DNA of 47,894 bases from an uncultured Candidatus Hydrogenedens sp. (GTDB lineage Bacteria > Myxococcota > UBA4151): NCBI GenBank assembly GCA_902574205.1, contig CACGMS010000006.1, positions 1 through 47,894 of the forward strand. Reading direction: 5' to 3'. This document shows, one piece after another, positions 23,804-32,889 of the stretch (the first letter of the stretch is position 1; every line of letters starts with the position of its first letter). The position numbers were made by a program, and so were the translations under genes. Below the pieces are notes generated by a model. That model was not told the origin of the DNA. It did not search any database and saw only the letters and a list, made by a program, of their open reading frames with translations.

Positions 23804-26653
23804 TTATTTCACCAAGAAGGTCTGCTTGGCATAGCCAAAGGTTACACCACCTCCCGTGTGAATCTCCAAACGCGCCCGAGTCGGTAAAATCGCCGCTGCC
23901 GGCAATGCACCCATTTGATTAGCGTTAATTCCTGTCGTCCCATAGGGCTCTGATTCCGCGGCACTCGTATGCCAATAGTAACCCGCATGTAGGCTGTTTG
24001 AAGCCGGCCATGACCCTTGGAGTCCTCCGCACTGTTGATTGGTACCTGGCGTGAGCAAAAACCACTGCCCTTGTGCAGTTTGAATATAGCCCTCATGACC
24101 GCCACCACCGTTATCTTGGCGACTGGCTCCGTCATCGTCAGACGTGGTCGCAACGATACGTGTTGAGCTTGCTAGCGCAGTGACCTGATTGCGCAAGGCC
24201 GTCATTTGGTCGTCCGTGTACAATTGATCAGTAGCTAAATTCACATACGATAACGCGATTTCATAGTCGTGGCTGTTGTTGGGCGAGCTATCGGGTGAGA
24301 TGTCGGTTTGATTGATCCAGTCGTACATGCGCGCTTCATCGTCAGCGCATTTATAAAAGGGGTTCGTGCGATGATATTCTGCAACAACGACCTGATTCGA
24401 ATTATTGAGGCGCATACGCAACCAACCGCCGCCTTCAGTGGTCATATCGCAACTGACCTCAAAGGCATCGACCCCTCCCTCACCGTCTGGATTGATCCAA
24501 TAGTTCGCCGTCGGCGCTTGCGGTCTCGCCGTCTTGATCGCCTGACAACTTAAGGCGGCTCGCTCAGCACTTGAGCCGAGGGGACTGATGGTGCAGTCGT
24601 TTTGGCAGTCATCGTTGTCGTTGATGTTGCCATCATCACAGGCTTCAACGTTCTCATGGACATGTCCATCGCCACACGATGCTGCTGTACAATCATTCAA
24701 ACAGGCATCGGTTTGACTTTCATTGCCGTCATCGCAGGCTTCACTACCCGCATGCACGAACTGATCTCCGCAAGTCGCACTCAAACAGTTGTTCAAACAT
24801 GCGTCGGTCTGATCTTCATTTCCGTCATCGCAAGCTTCATAATTGAGTTCGCCCGGCTGCACATCGAGACGTAAAACACCGTCGCCGCATGCAGCAAGAG
24901 CGCAATCGTTTCGACACGCGTCTTGGTCGTTGATGTTGGCGTCATCACAAGCTTCAGCACCTTCGGCTACCAAGCCATCGCCGCAGCGAGCCGAAATGCA
25001 GTTGGTCAAGCACAGGTCGGTATCCACATTATTTCCGTCATCGCAATCTTCCCGACCCATCCAGACCTCACCGTCTCCGCAGCGAGCGACCGCACATGTG
25101 GAAAGACACGAATCACTATTCAACGCGTTGCCGTCATCGCATTCCTCGACACCCACATGCAAAACACCATCACCGCAACGTGCGCTCTGGCAACTCGATA
25201 AACACGCATCAGTCTCCACCTGATTTCCATCGTCGCAGGCCTCGCCTTGATCGACTATTCCATTGCCGCAACGCTCGATCCGGCACGTTGGTGTACACCC
25301 ATCACCAAGCTCTTGGTTGCCATCATCACAGGCTTCAAAGCCCTGTTCGTCGGGGTTGGTATCGCGCCGCACGATCCCGTCACCGCAACGTGCTTCCTGG
25401 CAACGATTAGTGCACCCATCGGTAGCTTGATCGTTCCCATCATCGCAAGCTTCACCAACGTCAAGGACACCATTACCGCAGCGTTCAATTCGACATTCGG
25501 GCGAACAGCCATCGCCCGCTTCTTGATTGCCATCATCACAGGCTTCAAAACCGTCCTCGTCAGAATCTAAACCCGCACGCTGAATACCATCACCGCAGCG
25601 CGCTTCACGACAGCCATTGGAGCACCCATCGGTATCGCTGTTGTTCCCATCATCGCACTGCTCACCAGCATCGATGCGACCATTGCCACAACGCTCCAAT
25701 TCACACTGCGCCGAACATCCGTCGAGTACGACCAAATTGCCATCATCGCACTCTTCATACCCATCCTGCTCTGGAGTTAAGTCCTGCCGTAAAATCCCAT
25801 CACCGCAAGCCGCCAAAACACAACCCGAAGTGCAGCCATCTGCTTGTTCCACATTACCGTCATCACAGGCTTCATACCCCGGGTCAGTCTGAGCTAAATC
25901 GATGCGTGTGATCCCATCACCGCAGCGTGCTGGAGCGCAGGAGTTGAGGCAGCCATCGTCATCGGCCGTATTGCCGTCATCACAAATCTCACCGGGTTGC
26001 ACGACACCATCACCGCAGCTCGTCGGTCTGCAGTCACTACAACCATCCGTCGGGTCATCGTTTCCATCATCGCAACCTTCACCCGGTCCAACCACACCAT
26101 CACCGCAAACTGCGAGCGTACAATTGGACAAACAGTTGTCCGTATCAACGTCGTTACCATCATCACAGGCTTCATAACCTTGGTCATCGAGCGACAAATC
26201 GCTGCGAACCACGCCATCTCCACAAAAAGCTAAGCGACAGTCTGCAAGGCACGCGTCGGTATCGATAAGGTTCCCGTCATCGCAGGATTCATAACCAGCA
26301 GCGCCCTGCTCAAGGTCAATACGCAGTATACCATCACCGCAGCGCGCTGGAACACAGTGATTCAAACACCCATCTTCATTAACCGCGTTGCCATCATCAC
26401 AAGCTTCATATCCCTCTTCACCTAACGCAAGGTCGCCGCGCAGCGTCCCATCACCGCAAACAGCAAGCGTACAACCGGTCGTGCACGCATCCGTACTGTC
26501 AGCGTTTCCATCATCGCATTCCTCGCCCACATCAGTGATTTCGTTACCACATTTTGCATTCGTCTCACGAACGACGACTTGTTCGCCACAGGACGCGGAG
26601 GCGAGGATCATCAGCATGGCTAACCAAGAGATACCGTAATTTCTGCGAGGCAC
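23804..26653 (-). CDS. Giant DUF4215-repeat lipoprotein with C-terminal fibrinogen-like domain
   Basis: A 949-residue surface protein with nineteen DUF4215 repeats (about residues 32-685; one core is CDDAN). It ends in a fibrinogen-like domain: CQAIKTARPQAPTANYWINPDGEG, CDMTTEGGGWLRM, and a GGGGHEGYIQTAQGQWFLLTPGTNQQCGG segment. The GTG at 26653 is chosen as start: GGAGG lies 8 bases upstream and it opens a good signal peptide (MPRRNYGISWLAMLMILASASC) with lipidation possible at SASC. ATGs at 26668 and 26683 in the same frame have poorer ribosome sites. It shares its plan with the 555-residue protein but has more than twice as many repeats, so it would reach further from the surface. Confidence 0.87.
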   Translation of the reverse strand: MPRRNYGISWLAMLMILASASCGEQVVVRETNAKCGNEITDVGEECDDGNADSTDACTTGCTLAVCGDGTLRGDLALGEEGYEACDDGNAVNEDGCLNHCVPARCGDGILRIDLEQGAAGYESCDDGNLIDTDACLADCRLAFCGDGVVRSDLSLDDQGYEACDDGNDVDTDNCLSNCTLAVCGDGVVGPGEGCDDGNDDPTDGCSDCRPTSCGDGVVQPGEICDDGNTADDDGCLNSCAPARCGDGITRIDLAQTDPGYEACDDGNVEQADGCTSGCVLAACGDGILRQDLTPEQDGYEECDDGNLVVLDGCSAQCELERCGNGRIDAGEQCDDGNNSDTDGCSNGCREARCGDGIQRAGLDSDEDGFEACDDGNQEAGDGCSPECRIERCGNGVLDVGEACDDGNDQATDGCTNRCQEARCGDGIVRRDTNPDEQGFEACDDGNQELGDGCTPTCRIERCGNGIVDQGEACDDGNQVETDACLSSCQSARCGDGVLHVGVEECDDGNALNSDSCLSTCAVARCGDGEVWMGREDCDDGNNVDTDLCLTNCISARCGDGLVAEGAEACDDANINDQDACRNDCALAACGDGVLRLDVQPGELNYEACDDGNEDQTDACLNNCLSATCGDQFVHAGSEACDDGNESQTDACLNDCTAASCGDGHVHENVEACDDGNINDNDDCQNDCTISPLGSSAERAALSCQAIKTARPQAPTANYWINPDGEGGVDAFEVSCDMTTEGGGWLRMRLNNSNQVVVAEYHRTNPFYKCADDEARMYDWINQTDISPDSSPNNSHDYEIALSYVNLATDQLYTDDQMTALRNQVTALASSTRIVATTSDDDGASRQDNGGGGHEGYIQTAQGQWFLLTPGTNQQCGGLQGSWPASNSLHAGYYWHTSAAESEPYGTTGINANQMGALPAAAILPTRARLEIHTGGGVTFGYAKQTFLVK
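24590..26560 (-). repeat. Tandem DUF4215 coding repeats (19 units)
   Basis: Nineteen repeats in about 2 kb. Some neighbouring units are much alike (for example the ARCGDG/ERCGNG alternation around DGFEACDDGNQE), which suggests recent duplication of two-repeat blocks. Confidence 0.75.
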
Positions 26654-26735
26654 GTTTAGACCCTCCATATTAGGAACCAGCATGAACTAGCTCACTGAGG
26701 AAAACAAGCGACGCCGTCCGCAAGTGCAAGGCGGG

Positions 26736-26770
26736 CAAAAAACAAACCCGCCAGCACAATGGCTGGCGGG
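26736..26770 (-). terminator. Rho-independent terminator of tRNA-Asp
   Basis: On the minus strand a 9-base GC-rich stem, CCCGCCAGC with GCTGGCGGG around a 6-base loop, is followed by TTTGTTTTTTG. It starts directly after the tRNA CCA end and separates the tRNA from the DUF4215 gene. Confidence 0.88.
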
Positions 26771-26847
<77 letters not shown>

Positions 26848-26891
26848 AAACGGTAAGGTAAACTGCAATAATTTACCCGTTGGTGGAGGCG

Positions 26892-26920
26892 CTTATGAAG
26901 TTTGGCCTGGCTTGTGTCAA
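26892..26920 (-). promoter_or_regulatory. Promoter of tRNA-Asp
   Basis: On the minus strand a perfect -35 box TTGACA (26920-26915) and CATAAG (26897-26892) are 17 bases apart. Transcription would start near 26885, about 38 bases ahead of the mature tRNA. The leader holds a small inverted repeat (GGTAAA/TTTACC, 26857-26877). Confidence 0.6.
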
Positions 26921-27061
26921 GCGTGAAGCGGCGCAAAATAGCGACAACCCTGCTGATCCCAACGAAACCTTCTACGGTTGAACCTGCGCAGGCTTGCCGT
27001 TTAACTCCGTCGGCCGCTAACCGGCGACTAGATTTTTGAACCATCACACAAAGAGAGATCG

Positions 27062-30000
27062 ATGAATAGCGAGCAATCGAGACCATCTGAACAACGAGAC
27101 AACACTCAAATTCAAGCTGGCGTTGCCATCGCTGCTGTTGCCGTTTTGGTTCTAGCTTGGTGCTACTGGCCAAGCTCAAACGACCTCGACCCTGGCCCTC
27201 CTCGGCTGGATCTTAACCTCGATGTTACCCAGGGCGAGCGCTTGCACGACGTCAAACGAGGCAAGGGTGATCAAGTGGATCAAGTCGCCTTTATTCTGGC
27301 GCAAGAGTCAGATAAAAAAATCTGGTTTGAGGGTCGAATTACCCAAGTGGTCACCTCGGTCTCATCAATCCACTTTTACCGTCGTGCAGACCGTCGCGAA
27401 ATGATCGCGACCATCAAACAAGGCTCAAAAACCCACCTCCTGGCGAGCGCAGGAGAATCCTTTATCCTAAGCCCTGAACTCAACAGCGCCAGTCAACGTA
27501 CAGCACTTCGCGGCGACGCCAAGCATTTTGCCTGGATCGCCAATGATGATGACGGCGCTCATGTCCTGTTTTTCAATGGCACAACCTTTACCCTCGGCGA
27601 AACCATGACGAGTATGAGCTCTATTACCGCCATGGACGACGGTCAGACCGTCACCGCCGAAGGGATGTACAAAGGCGCAACGGCTTACGGCTACGACACC
27701 CACGTCTTTAGTCGCCACAACGGCGGTAACGTCGTCAAACTCAAGAAACTCGGGGAAAAATCGTTTACCTTGATGGGCAGAAAACCCGCGGGTGATTGGC
27801 ACACCGTAATTGATCATAAAGTCAGTGAACCATTTGAAAAGATCATTAACTATAAGCAAGCCAAAGCGGTCGCTCGAGTGGCTTATTTGGGAAAACGCAA
27901 AGACGGTTGGCGAATCTTTGTTGAGAGTCGAATCAAAGACGATGCAGAGCAAGCCGAACATGGTCCGTTTGATTGGATCGGTACGGCCGACCGAGCACCT
28001 TGGCTCTATGACTACAAAGATCCCTATGATCAATTCCACTTCATAGCAGGTCGCGGCGAGAACCAACATAGCGGTTTGTATGCTACAGGTAATAGGGTCG
28101 AACTCAGCCCTGCCTTCAAAACGGTCACATACAAAAAACTAAAAGCGGGCGGTAAGCCACTTTATGAAGGCGCCAAAGAAGAGACGGTCGCTCTGATCCA
28201 TGGCGCACAAGCGGGCGCCAATTATGCGGCAATTGATCGTCTCAGGGTCATCGAAAAGGGTGCGAGCTTTGCCTATGTTGGCGAAAAGGATGAACGCTTA
28301 ATTATTGTGCATGGAGGCAAAGCCTTGAGTGCTGTCGATCAAATTGCTGGTTGGAGCACAAGCAAACCTTCTGAAAACCTGATCGCCGTAGGTGTGATCA
28401 GAACTGACGAGGGCGAGGAGATGAAAGTCTACCACCAAAATAAATTCTCCAGTCCAGTTTTCGCTGTATTGGATGTCATCAAACTCAAAGATGATGGGTT
28501 TGCTTGGGCGGTCGATGACGGTGAAGGCGAGCGCGTGGTGGTCAATCACAAAGCGGGTCAACGCTTTGAACGCATCGTGAAGCTGAATAAAAGCCCAGGC
28601 GGTAGACTCTGGTACGACGGTCTCAAGGAGGGACAGTCTTATCGCGTCCTAGAAGACAAGGTCGGAACACCAGCTGACCGAGTCACACCACCCGTGTTTA
28701 CACCTGATGATGACCAAATGATTTATGGTCACATGCGCAGCGCCGCCGACGATCGTGACCCCGACCAATATTTAGAGCGATGGAAGGTGGTCGATGAGCA
28801 GGGTGCTGGTCGCGCCTTTATTCGCACCCCATCTAAAAAATTACCCGAAATGGCGATTCGCTTTCAACCTTGGCTCAAAGGCAAAGGCAAAGCGTATCAC
28901 TATTTAGCCGAGGTTGATGCGGGCACCTTTGTCGGTACGGACCGTACGGTCTACGGACCCTTTACTGCGATCAAAGAACCGACGGTCTCTAACGACGGCT
29001 CAAAGATCAGCTTCTTTGCTGAGGACAACGCCGGTTGGCACCTACATCATAAAGGTAAACTTGGCGCCGCTTTTGATCAAACCTTTGGCTTGGGCTTTAC
29101 CGTAGTTGGCGATCATCCGCGCTACACGGTTCGGCGAGGCCAACAAGCAGCCACAGTGATCGACGACCAAGTGTTTCATAAGATTAAGGCCGAACAGATT
29201 AACCACGGCAAAACGGTGCATCATTTTGCAGGCCACCAAGATGATGGCTGGCACGTGGTCGTCAACATGAAGCGCAGTCAAGCCTTTGATAGCATCACCA
29301 AACTCACCTTTGGGCAGGACAACCACGCCGTCTTCGCTGAGGCAGAAAAAGAAGGACAAAAGCATTTGGTTCACCTCGAACACGGTGGTGAGTACACACT
29401 CGGCCCCGCTTTTGATGCCGTCTTTATGCCCACGTATTATCCGGACCCCGTTCGTCGCGGTGAGGTGACCATTGATGCAAGCAAAGTCACCATCAAGCCA
29501 ACGAGTGAGAGCGAGAAGAGCGCCGATGACTTGGGTAAACTCACCCCCAAAACCAAACTCTACGCCGTGTACAGCTACACCCAATACGGACAAACCACGC
29601 GCATTGGGCATCGCCATGTTACTGCACGCGAGGGCGACACCTTTACGCTCAATGCGCCGTGGAGCGAGGGCTTCGTCAAAGAGATGAATCAAAAAGGAGC
29701 GACGCTCACCCTGCACACGGTCACGGTTCCTTATTCGTACCAAGTGCAAAAAGAAGGACGTACTCGCTACGTCTACAACAACCAAGTCTACACTAGCATC
29801 ATCGGTCATCGCTACGGCGACAGTCGCACCCTTTATATGCAAGCGAAAGACAGCCTTGAGCGATGGATCACGAACACGACCGTTCATGGCGGGTTTGATT
29901 CAATCAGCTTTAAGAGCTTCGAGGATCAAACCGACAAAGAGCGCTATGTCTTGCGCGTCGAAGAGGGTAAGAAATCAGGGTATATCATCGGTGATCCAAC

Positions 30001-32803
30001 CGGACTCAAAGAGGACTTTAAGCGATGGGATTCCACCACCAGTGTCGAGTGGGAGCCCGCCGGCGGCGAAAAAGTGCGCACCATCAAATGGCACGGCTCT
30101 GAAAACGGCAAAGCGTTCCAGGCTCTCGGTCATGTTCGCTACGATGCGATCGAAGGACTAGGAAAAACACCCAACCTCAAACACACTTGGTACATTGGCA
30201 AGCGCTCAGGGCGCTACAGTGTCAATATCGATGGTCAAGAGCACACCTGGTACAGCGAAATCCCCACACAGGAAGGAGGCGATCGAGTCACCTTTAAGGG
30301 CGCTAACGATACCGCCACTTATCAAGCGGTCAACCACTACCAAATCAACACCGATCTCTCGATTGATCAAAACAAGCGAAGTATTCATCGGCTCATTATT
30401 GGTGATAAAGAAACCGCAAAATTTCATGGTCTCGAGCTGTTGCAAACCAACGACCGGTTAGACGATACACATTATCTGGCTGAATCCAATGAAGGCTGGA
30501 CTTATTATCGCGGTCACTCGGCGGTGAGCGCCACCTACAAAGACATCGCTTATCTACAAAAGTGGGAAGCGCCGAAACTCGACAAGGACGATAAGAAAAA
30601 GAAGAAGAAGAAAGCCAAAGAAGGCGAGACCGAGAAAGACGCCAAAGCTGAAGACAAAAAAGAAGAAGACAAACCCGAGCCCTTCGTCGTCGTCGAGCCG
30701 CGCTTTCACTTTATGGGTCAAGATGACAACGGCTGGGTCGAAGTCCACGACGGTGCTGAAGGGGTACGGTTCCGCGCCTTCTCATCGGCTCAACCGACCA
30801 TTACTCGTGTCAAAAATGATGAGCTAGCAGACCGGTTCAAGCTCGTCTCGATCAGCGCCGAGTCGAAGGCTGGAAACGACAAGCTGCCAAAGGTAAAATA
30901 CCTGCCCGATACTGGCGGCTTTGTGTACTCAGCAAAGAAAGGTTCGGATCATGTCTTAGTCCACTTGGGCCGAACCATGGTTCAAGCCGACAAGATCGAA
31001 GCGATCTGGAGCTATCAGTCGGGCAAAGTCGCAGCCAAACTCAAACGCGGAAAGAAGTTTCAGGCCATGTACGAGACGAACTTTAGCCCGCTCGCCAAAA
31101 CATGGGATGGTCAAGTCATCCTCGATGGCGATCAGTTTGTCGCCAAGCTTGAGCTCGCGACCGATCGTAAAATGCTCTGGTCAAACAACGGGCAAACCAA
31201 AGCCTTCAAAGCGTATAAAACCGATCCCAAATCGGTGCACAACGACAAGGCATGGCAGGCGATCGTTGAAGGCTTAGAGGGCTCAGGTGATGGCAAAAAT
31301 GGCGACACTCTAGCGGTCGCAGTCAACAAACAAGTCTTGGTTCAAGGCAGTAAAGTCATCGCCGTTGCCGATGAAATGGATGAAATCGCCAATACGGACT
31401 CGGACGCTGGCATCGTGATCCGAGTCAAAATCAAAGAAAAGACCGAACGAACGACCCGAGATTTGGTCAAAATCGTCACGCAGCTCAAAAAGCAAAAAGA
31501 CCGCCTCAACAAAGACCCACTCGATGCGCTCGAAGAAGTCCTCGCTGTCTGGGAAGACTACGGCTTTGTTAAAGACGAAGACGGGAATCTGAGTGATGAC
31601 CTAGACACCGTCTCTGAGACAAATGCTGAGCACGCCTTTGCCTTGCTCAAAGAAGCGCTCGCCGTAGATTTTGAAAAAATCGGCGATCAAAGTGGCGGCG
31701 GACGCGAGAAAATCAAAGCGTTGCTCGACCCGATCCGAACAGCTCTTAAAGAGGACCTTAAGGATAAATACCGCATCATGGTCAACGGCGAGATGGGTCC
31801 TGTCTTTGACGGGATCGAAACGGATTCAAATAACGTTCAGGTGCTTGGAACAGGCGGTCTGAGTCGAACCCTCTATAAAGGTAAAATCACAACCAATGGT
31901 GTTGATCGATATTACCTTGCGTCCAACGAGATGCGTTATGGGCCGCATGAAGCGCTCGGCGCCTTTGGCTGGGCGGTTGGCGGTGTGCCTTATGTTGTCA
32001 CCACGGACGGTGAAAAGAAGACGCTCAAAATTGGTGATGACTGCATTTATGAAGGCTCAGAGATTAGCTCGTTTGTGCGCTTTGGAGAGCGCACCATGCT
32101 CGGCGCCACGCGAAGCAGCACTAAGGTGCTGTTCTACGATGGACAGCAGATCAATCAATACGTCGGCGCAAAAGGGGCGAAGAACAAGAAGCGCGTCAAA
32201 AACCAAGATCTGTTCCTCACCGCGCTCAAACTCGGTCATAGCTATGACCTTTGGGCGTCTAAGGTGCGCATCGCTCAAGCGACAACGATCTATGAGATGA
32301 AGCTGCACGAAGATGAAGAGTTTGGCGACTCGACGCTGCATTGGATTGAAGGTGACTTGGACCTCAAAACAGAGAAGATGCGCGTGCTTCAGCATCAGAT
32401 GCCGATTCCACGAGTAGCGTGTACGGATCTTCAACCCATTGAAGAGTTAATCGGTAGCAAAGACGGCAACCTTGAGATTCCTGACCGCGCTGAAAAACCC
32501 CTGATCGGTACCGTCGGCATTATCGATGAAGATGAGGACAAACGCTTTGTCTTTACCAGCAACGACGGTCAGTCCTTCAACTTTGATCGCGGCGCCGCCA
32601 ACACCAACAAGGTTAAGGAATGGCGTGCAGAGCGTGACGAATGGATCGGCGAGACGGTCGAGATCGAATGGAAATGCGTCTATCACAAGCCTGATGATCG
32701 GCGCGCTCGCAAAGTGGCTCGCCCTGAGCTCATGAAGATGAAAATCTACGAAGAAGAAAAGGAAAAAGGCGAAAAGACAGAGGCTGAAAAAGAGCAAAAA
32801 TAA
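27062..32803 (+). CDS. 1913-residue membrane-anchored protein of unknown function
   Basis: I do not recognise a family. A hydrophilic N-terminus is followed by one membrane segment (about 18-36), so most of the protein should be periplasmic. The body has many short beta-rich units of the kind '...FD.I..L.f..d....f.A...g..hlVh..g', which recalls WD40/TolB-like propellers, but the period is irregular. A Lys/Glu-rich linker lies at about 1175-1206. A helical charged region (about 1455-1570) and a last domain (about 1805-1913: VGIIDEDEDKRFVF, EWRAERDEWIGETVEIEWKC) follow, ending in a KE-rich tail. Lysine content is high throughout. It could be a scaffold or sensor; no catalytic motif is visible. 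Confidence 0.8.
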   Translation: MNSEQSRPSEQRDNTQIQAGVAIAAVAVLVLAWCYWPSSNDLDPGPPRLDLNLDVTQGERLHDVKRGKGDQVDQVAFILAQESDKKIWFEGRITQVVTSVSSIHFYRRADRREMIATIKQGSKTHLLASAGESFILSPELNSASQRTALRGDAKHFAWIANDDDGAHVLFFNGTTFTLGETMTSMSSITAMDDGQTVTAEGMYKGATAYGYDTHVFSRHNGGNVVKLKKLGEKSFTLMGRKPAGDWHTVIDHKVSEPFEKIINYKQAKAVARVAYLGKRKDGWRIFVESRIKDDAEQAEHGPFDWIGTADRAPWLYDYKDPYDQFHFIAGRGENQHSGLYATGNRVELSPAFKTVTYKKLKAGGKPLYEGAKEETVALIHGAQAGANYAAIDRLRVIEKGASFAYVGEKDERLIIVHGGKALSAVDQIAGWSTSKPSENLIAVGVIRTDEGEEMKVYHQNKFSSPVFAVLDVIKLKDDGFAWAVDDGEGERVVVNHKAGQRFERIVKLNKSPGGRLWYDGLKEGQSYRVLEDKVGTPADRVTPPVFTPDDDQMIYGHMRSAADDRDPDQYLERWKVVDEQGAGRAFIRTPSKKLPEMAIRFQPWLKGKGKAYHYLAEVDAGTFVGTDRTVYGPFTAIKEPTVSNDGSKISFFAEDNAGWHLHHKGKLGAAFDQTFGLGFTVVGDHPRYTVRRGQQAATVIDDQVFHKIKAEQINHGKTVHHFAGHQDDGWHVVVNMKRSQAFDSITKLTFGQDNHAVFAEAEKEGQKHLVHLEHGGEYTLGPAFDAVFMPTYYPDPVRRGEVTIDASKVTIKPTSESEKSADDLGKLTPKTKLYAVYSYTQYGQTTRIGHRHVTAREGDTFTLNAPWSEGFVKEMNQKGATLTLHTVTVPYSYQVQKEGRTRYVYNNQVYTSIIGHRYGDSRTLYMQAKDSLERWITNTTVHGGFDSISFKSFEDQTDKERYVLRVEEGKKSGYIIGDPTGLKEDFKRWDSTTSVEWEPAGGEKVRTIKWHGSENGKAFQALGHVRYDAIEGLGKTPNLKHTWYIGKRSGRYSVNIDGQEHTWYSEIPTQEGGDRVTFKGANDTATYQAVNHYQINTDLSIDQNKRSIHRLIIGDKETAKFHGLELLQTNDRLDDTHYLAESNEGWTYYRGHSAVSATYKDIAYLQKWEAPKLDKDDKKKKKKKAKEGETEKDAKAEDKKEEDKPEPFVVVEPRFHFMGQDDNGWVEVHDGAEGVRFRAFSSAQPTITRVKNDELADRFKLVSISAESKAGNDKLPKVKYLPDTGGFVYSAKKGSDHVLVHLGRTMVQADKIEAIWSYQSGKVAAKLKRGKKFQAMYETNFSPLAKTWDGQVILDGDQFVAKLELATDRKMLWSNNGQTKAFKAYKTDPKSVHNDKAWQAIVEGLEGSGDGKNGDTLAVAVNKQVLVQGSKVIAVADEMDEIANTDSDAGIVIRVKIKEKTERTTRDLVKIVTQLKKQKDRLNKDPLDALEEVLAVWEDYGFVKDEDGNLSDDLDTVSETNAEHAFALLKEALAVDFEKIGDQSGGGREKIKALLDPIRTALKEDLKDKYRIMVNGEMGPVFDGIETDSNNVQVLGTGGLSRTLYKGKITTNGVDRYYLASNEMRYGPHEALGAFGWAVGGVPYVVTTDGEKKTLKIGDDCIYEGSEISSFVRFGERTMLGATRSSTKVLFYDGQQINQYVGAKGAKNKKRVKNQDLFLTALKLGHSYDLWASKVRIAQATTIYEMKLHEDEEFGDSTLHWIEGDLDLKTEKMRVLQHQMPIPRVACTDLQPIEELIGSKDGNLEIPDRAEKPLIGTVGIIDEDEDKRFVFTSNDGQSFNFDRGAANTNKVKEWRAERDEWIGETVEIEWKCVYHKPDDRRARKVARPELMKMKIYEEEKEKGEKTEAEKEQK

Positions 32804-32889
32804 ACCACCAACAGCAGCCACTGAGCGGCAGGACCAAACCGTGATTGCCTAGCGGCTTAGGGTCAACTATCAGCCCTTCGGAGGTGCTC

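Noticed and set aside
19145-26560. Repeat arrays as CRISPR
   Set aside because: The units are coding, irregular in length, and in frame; no cas genes or leader.
29042-29887. 281-codon antisense frame inside the 1913-residue gene
   Set aside because: It is the mirror of a Lys/Glu-rich coding frame with few stops on the reverse strand; no start signal or family is seen.
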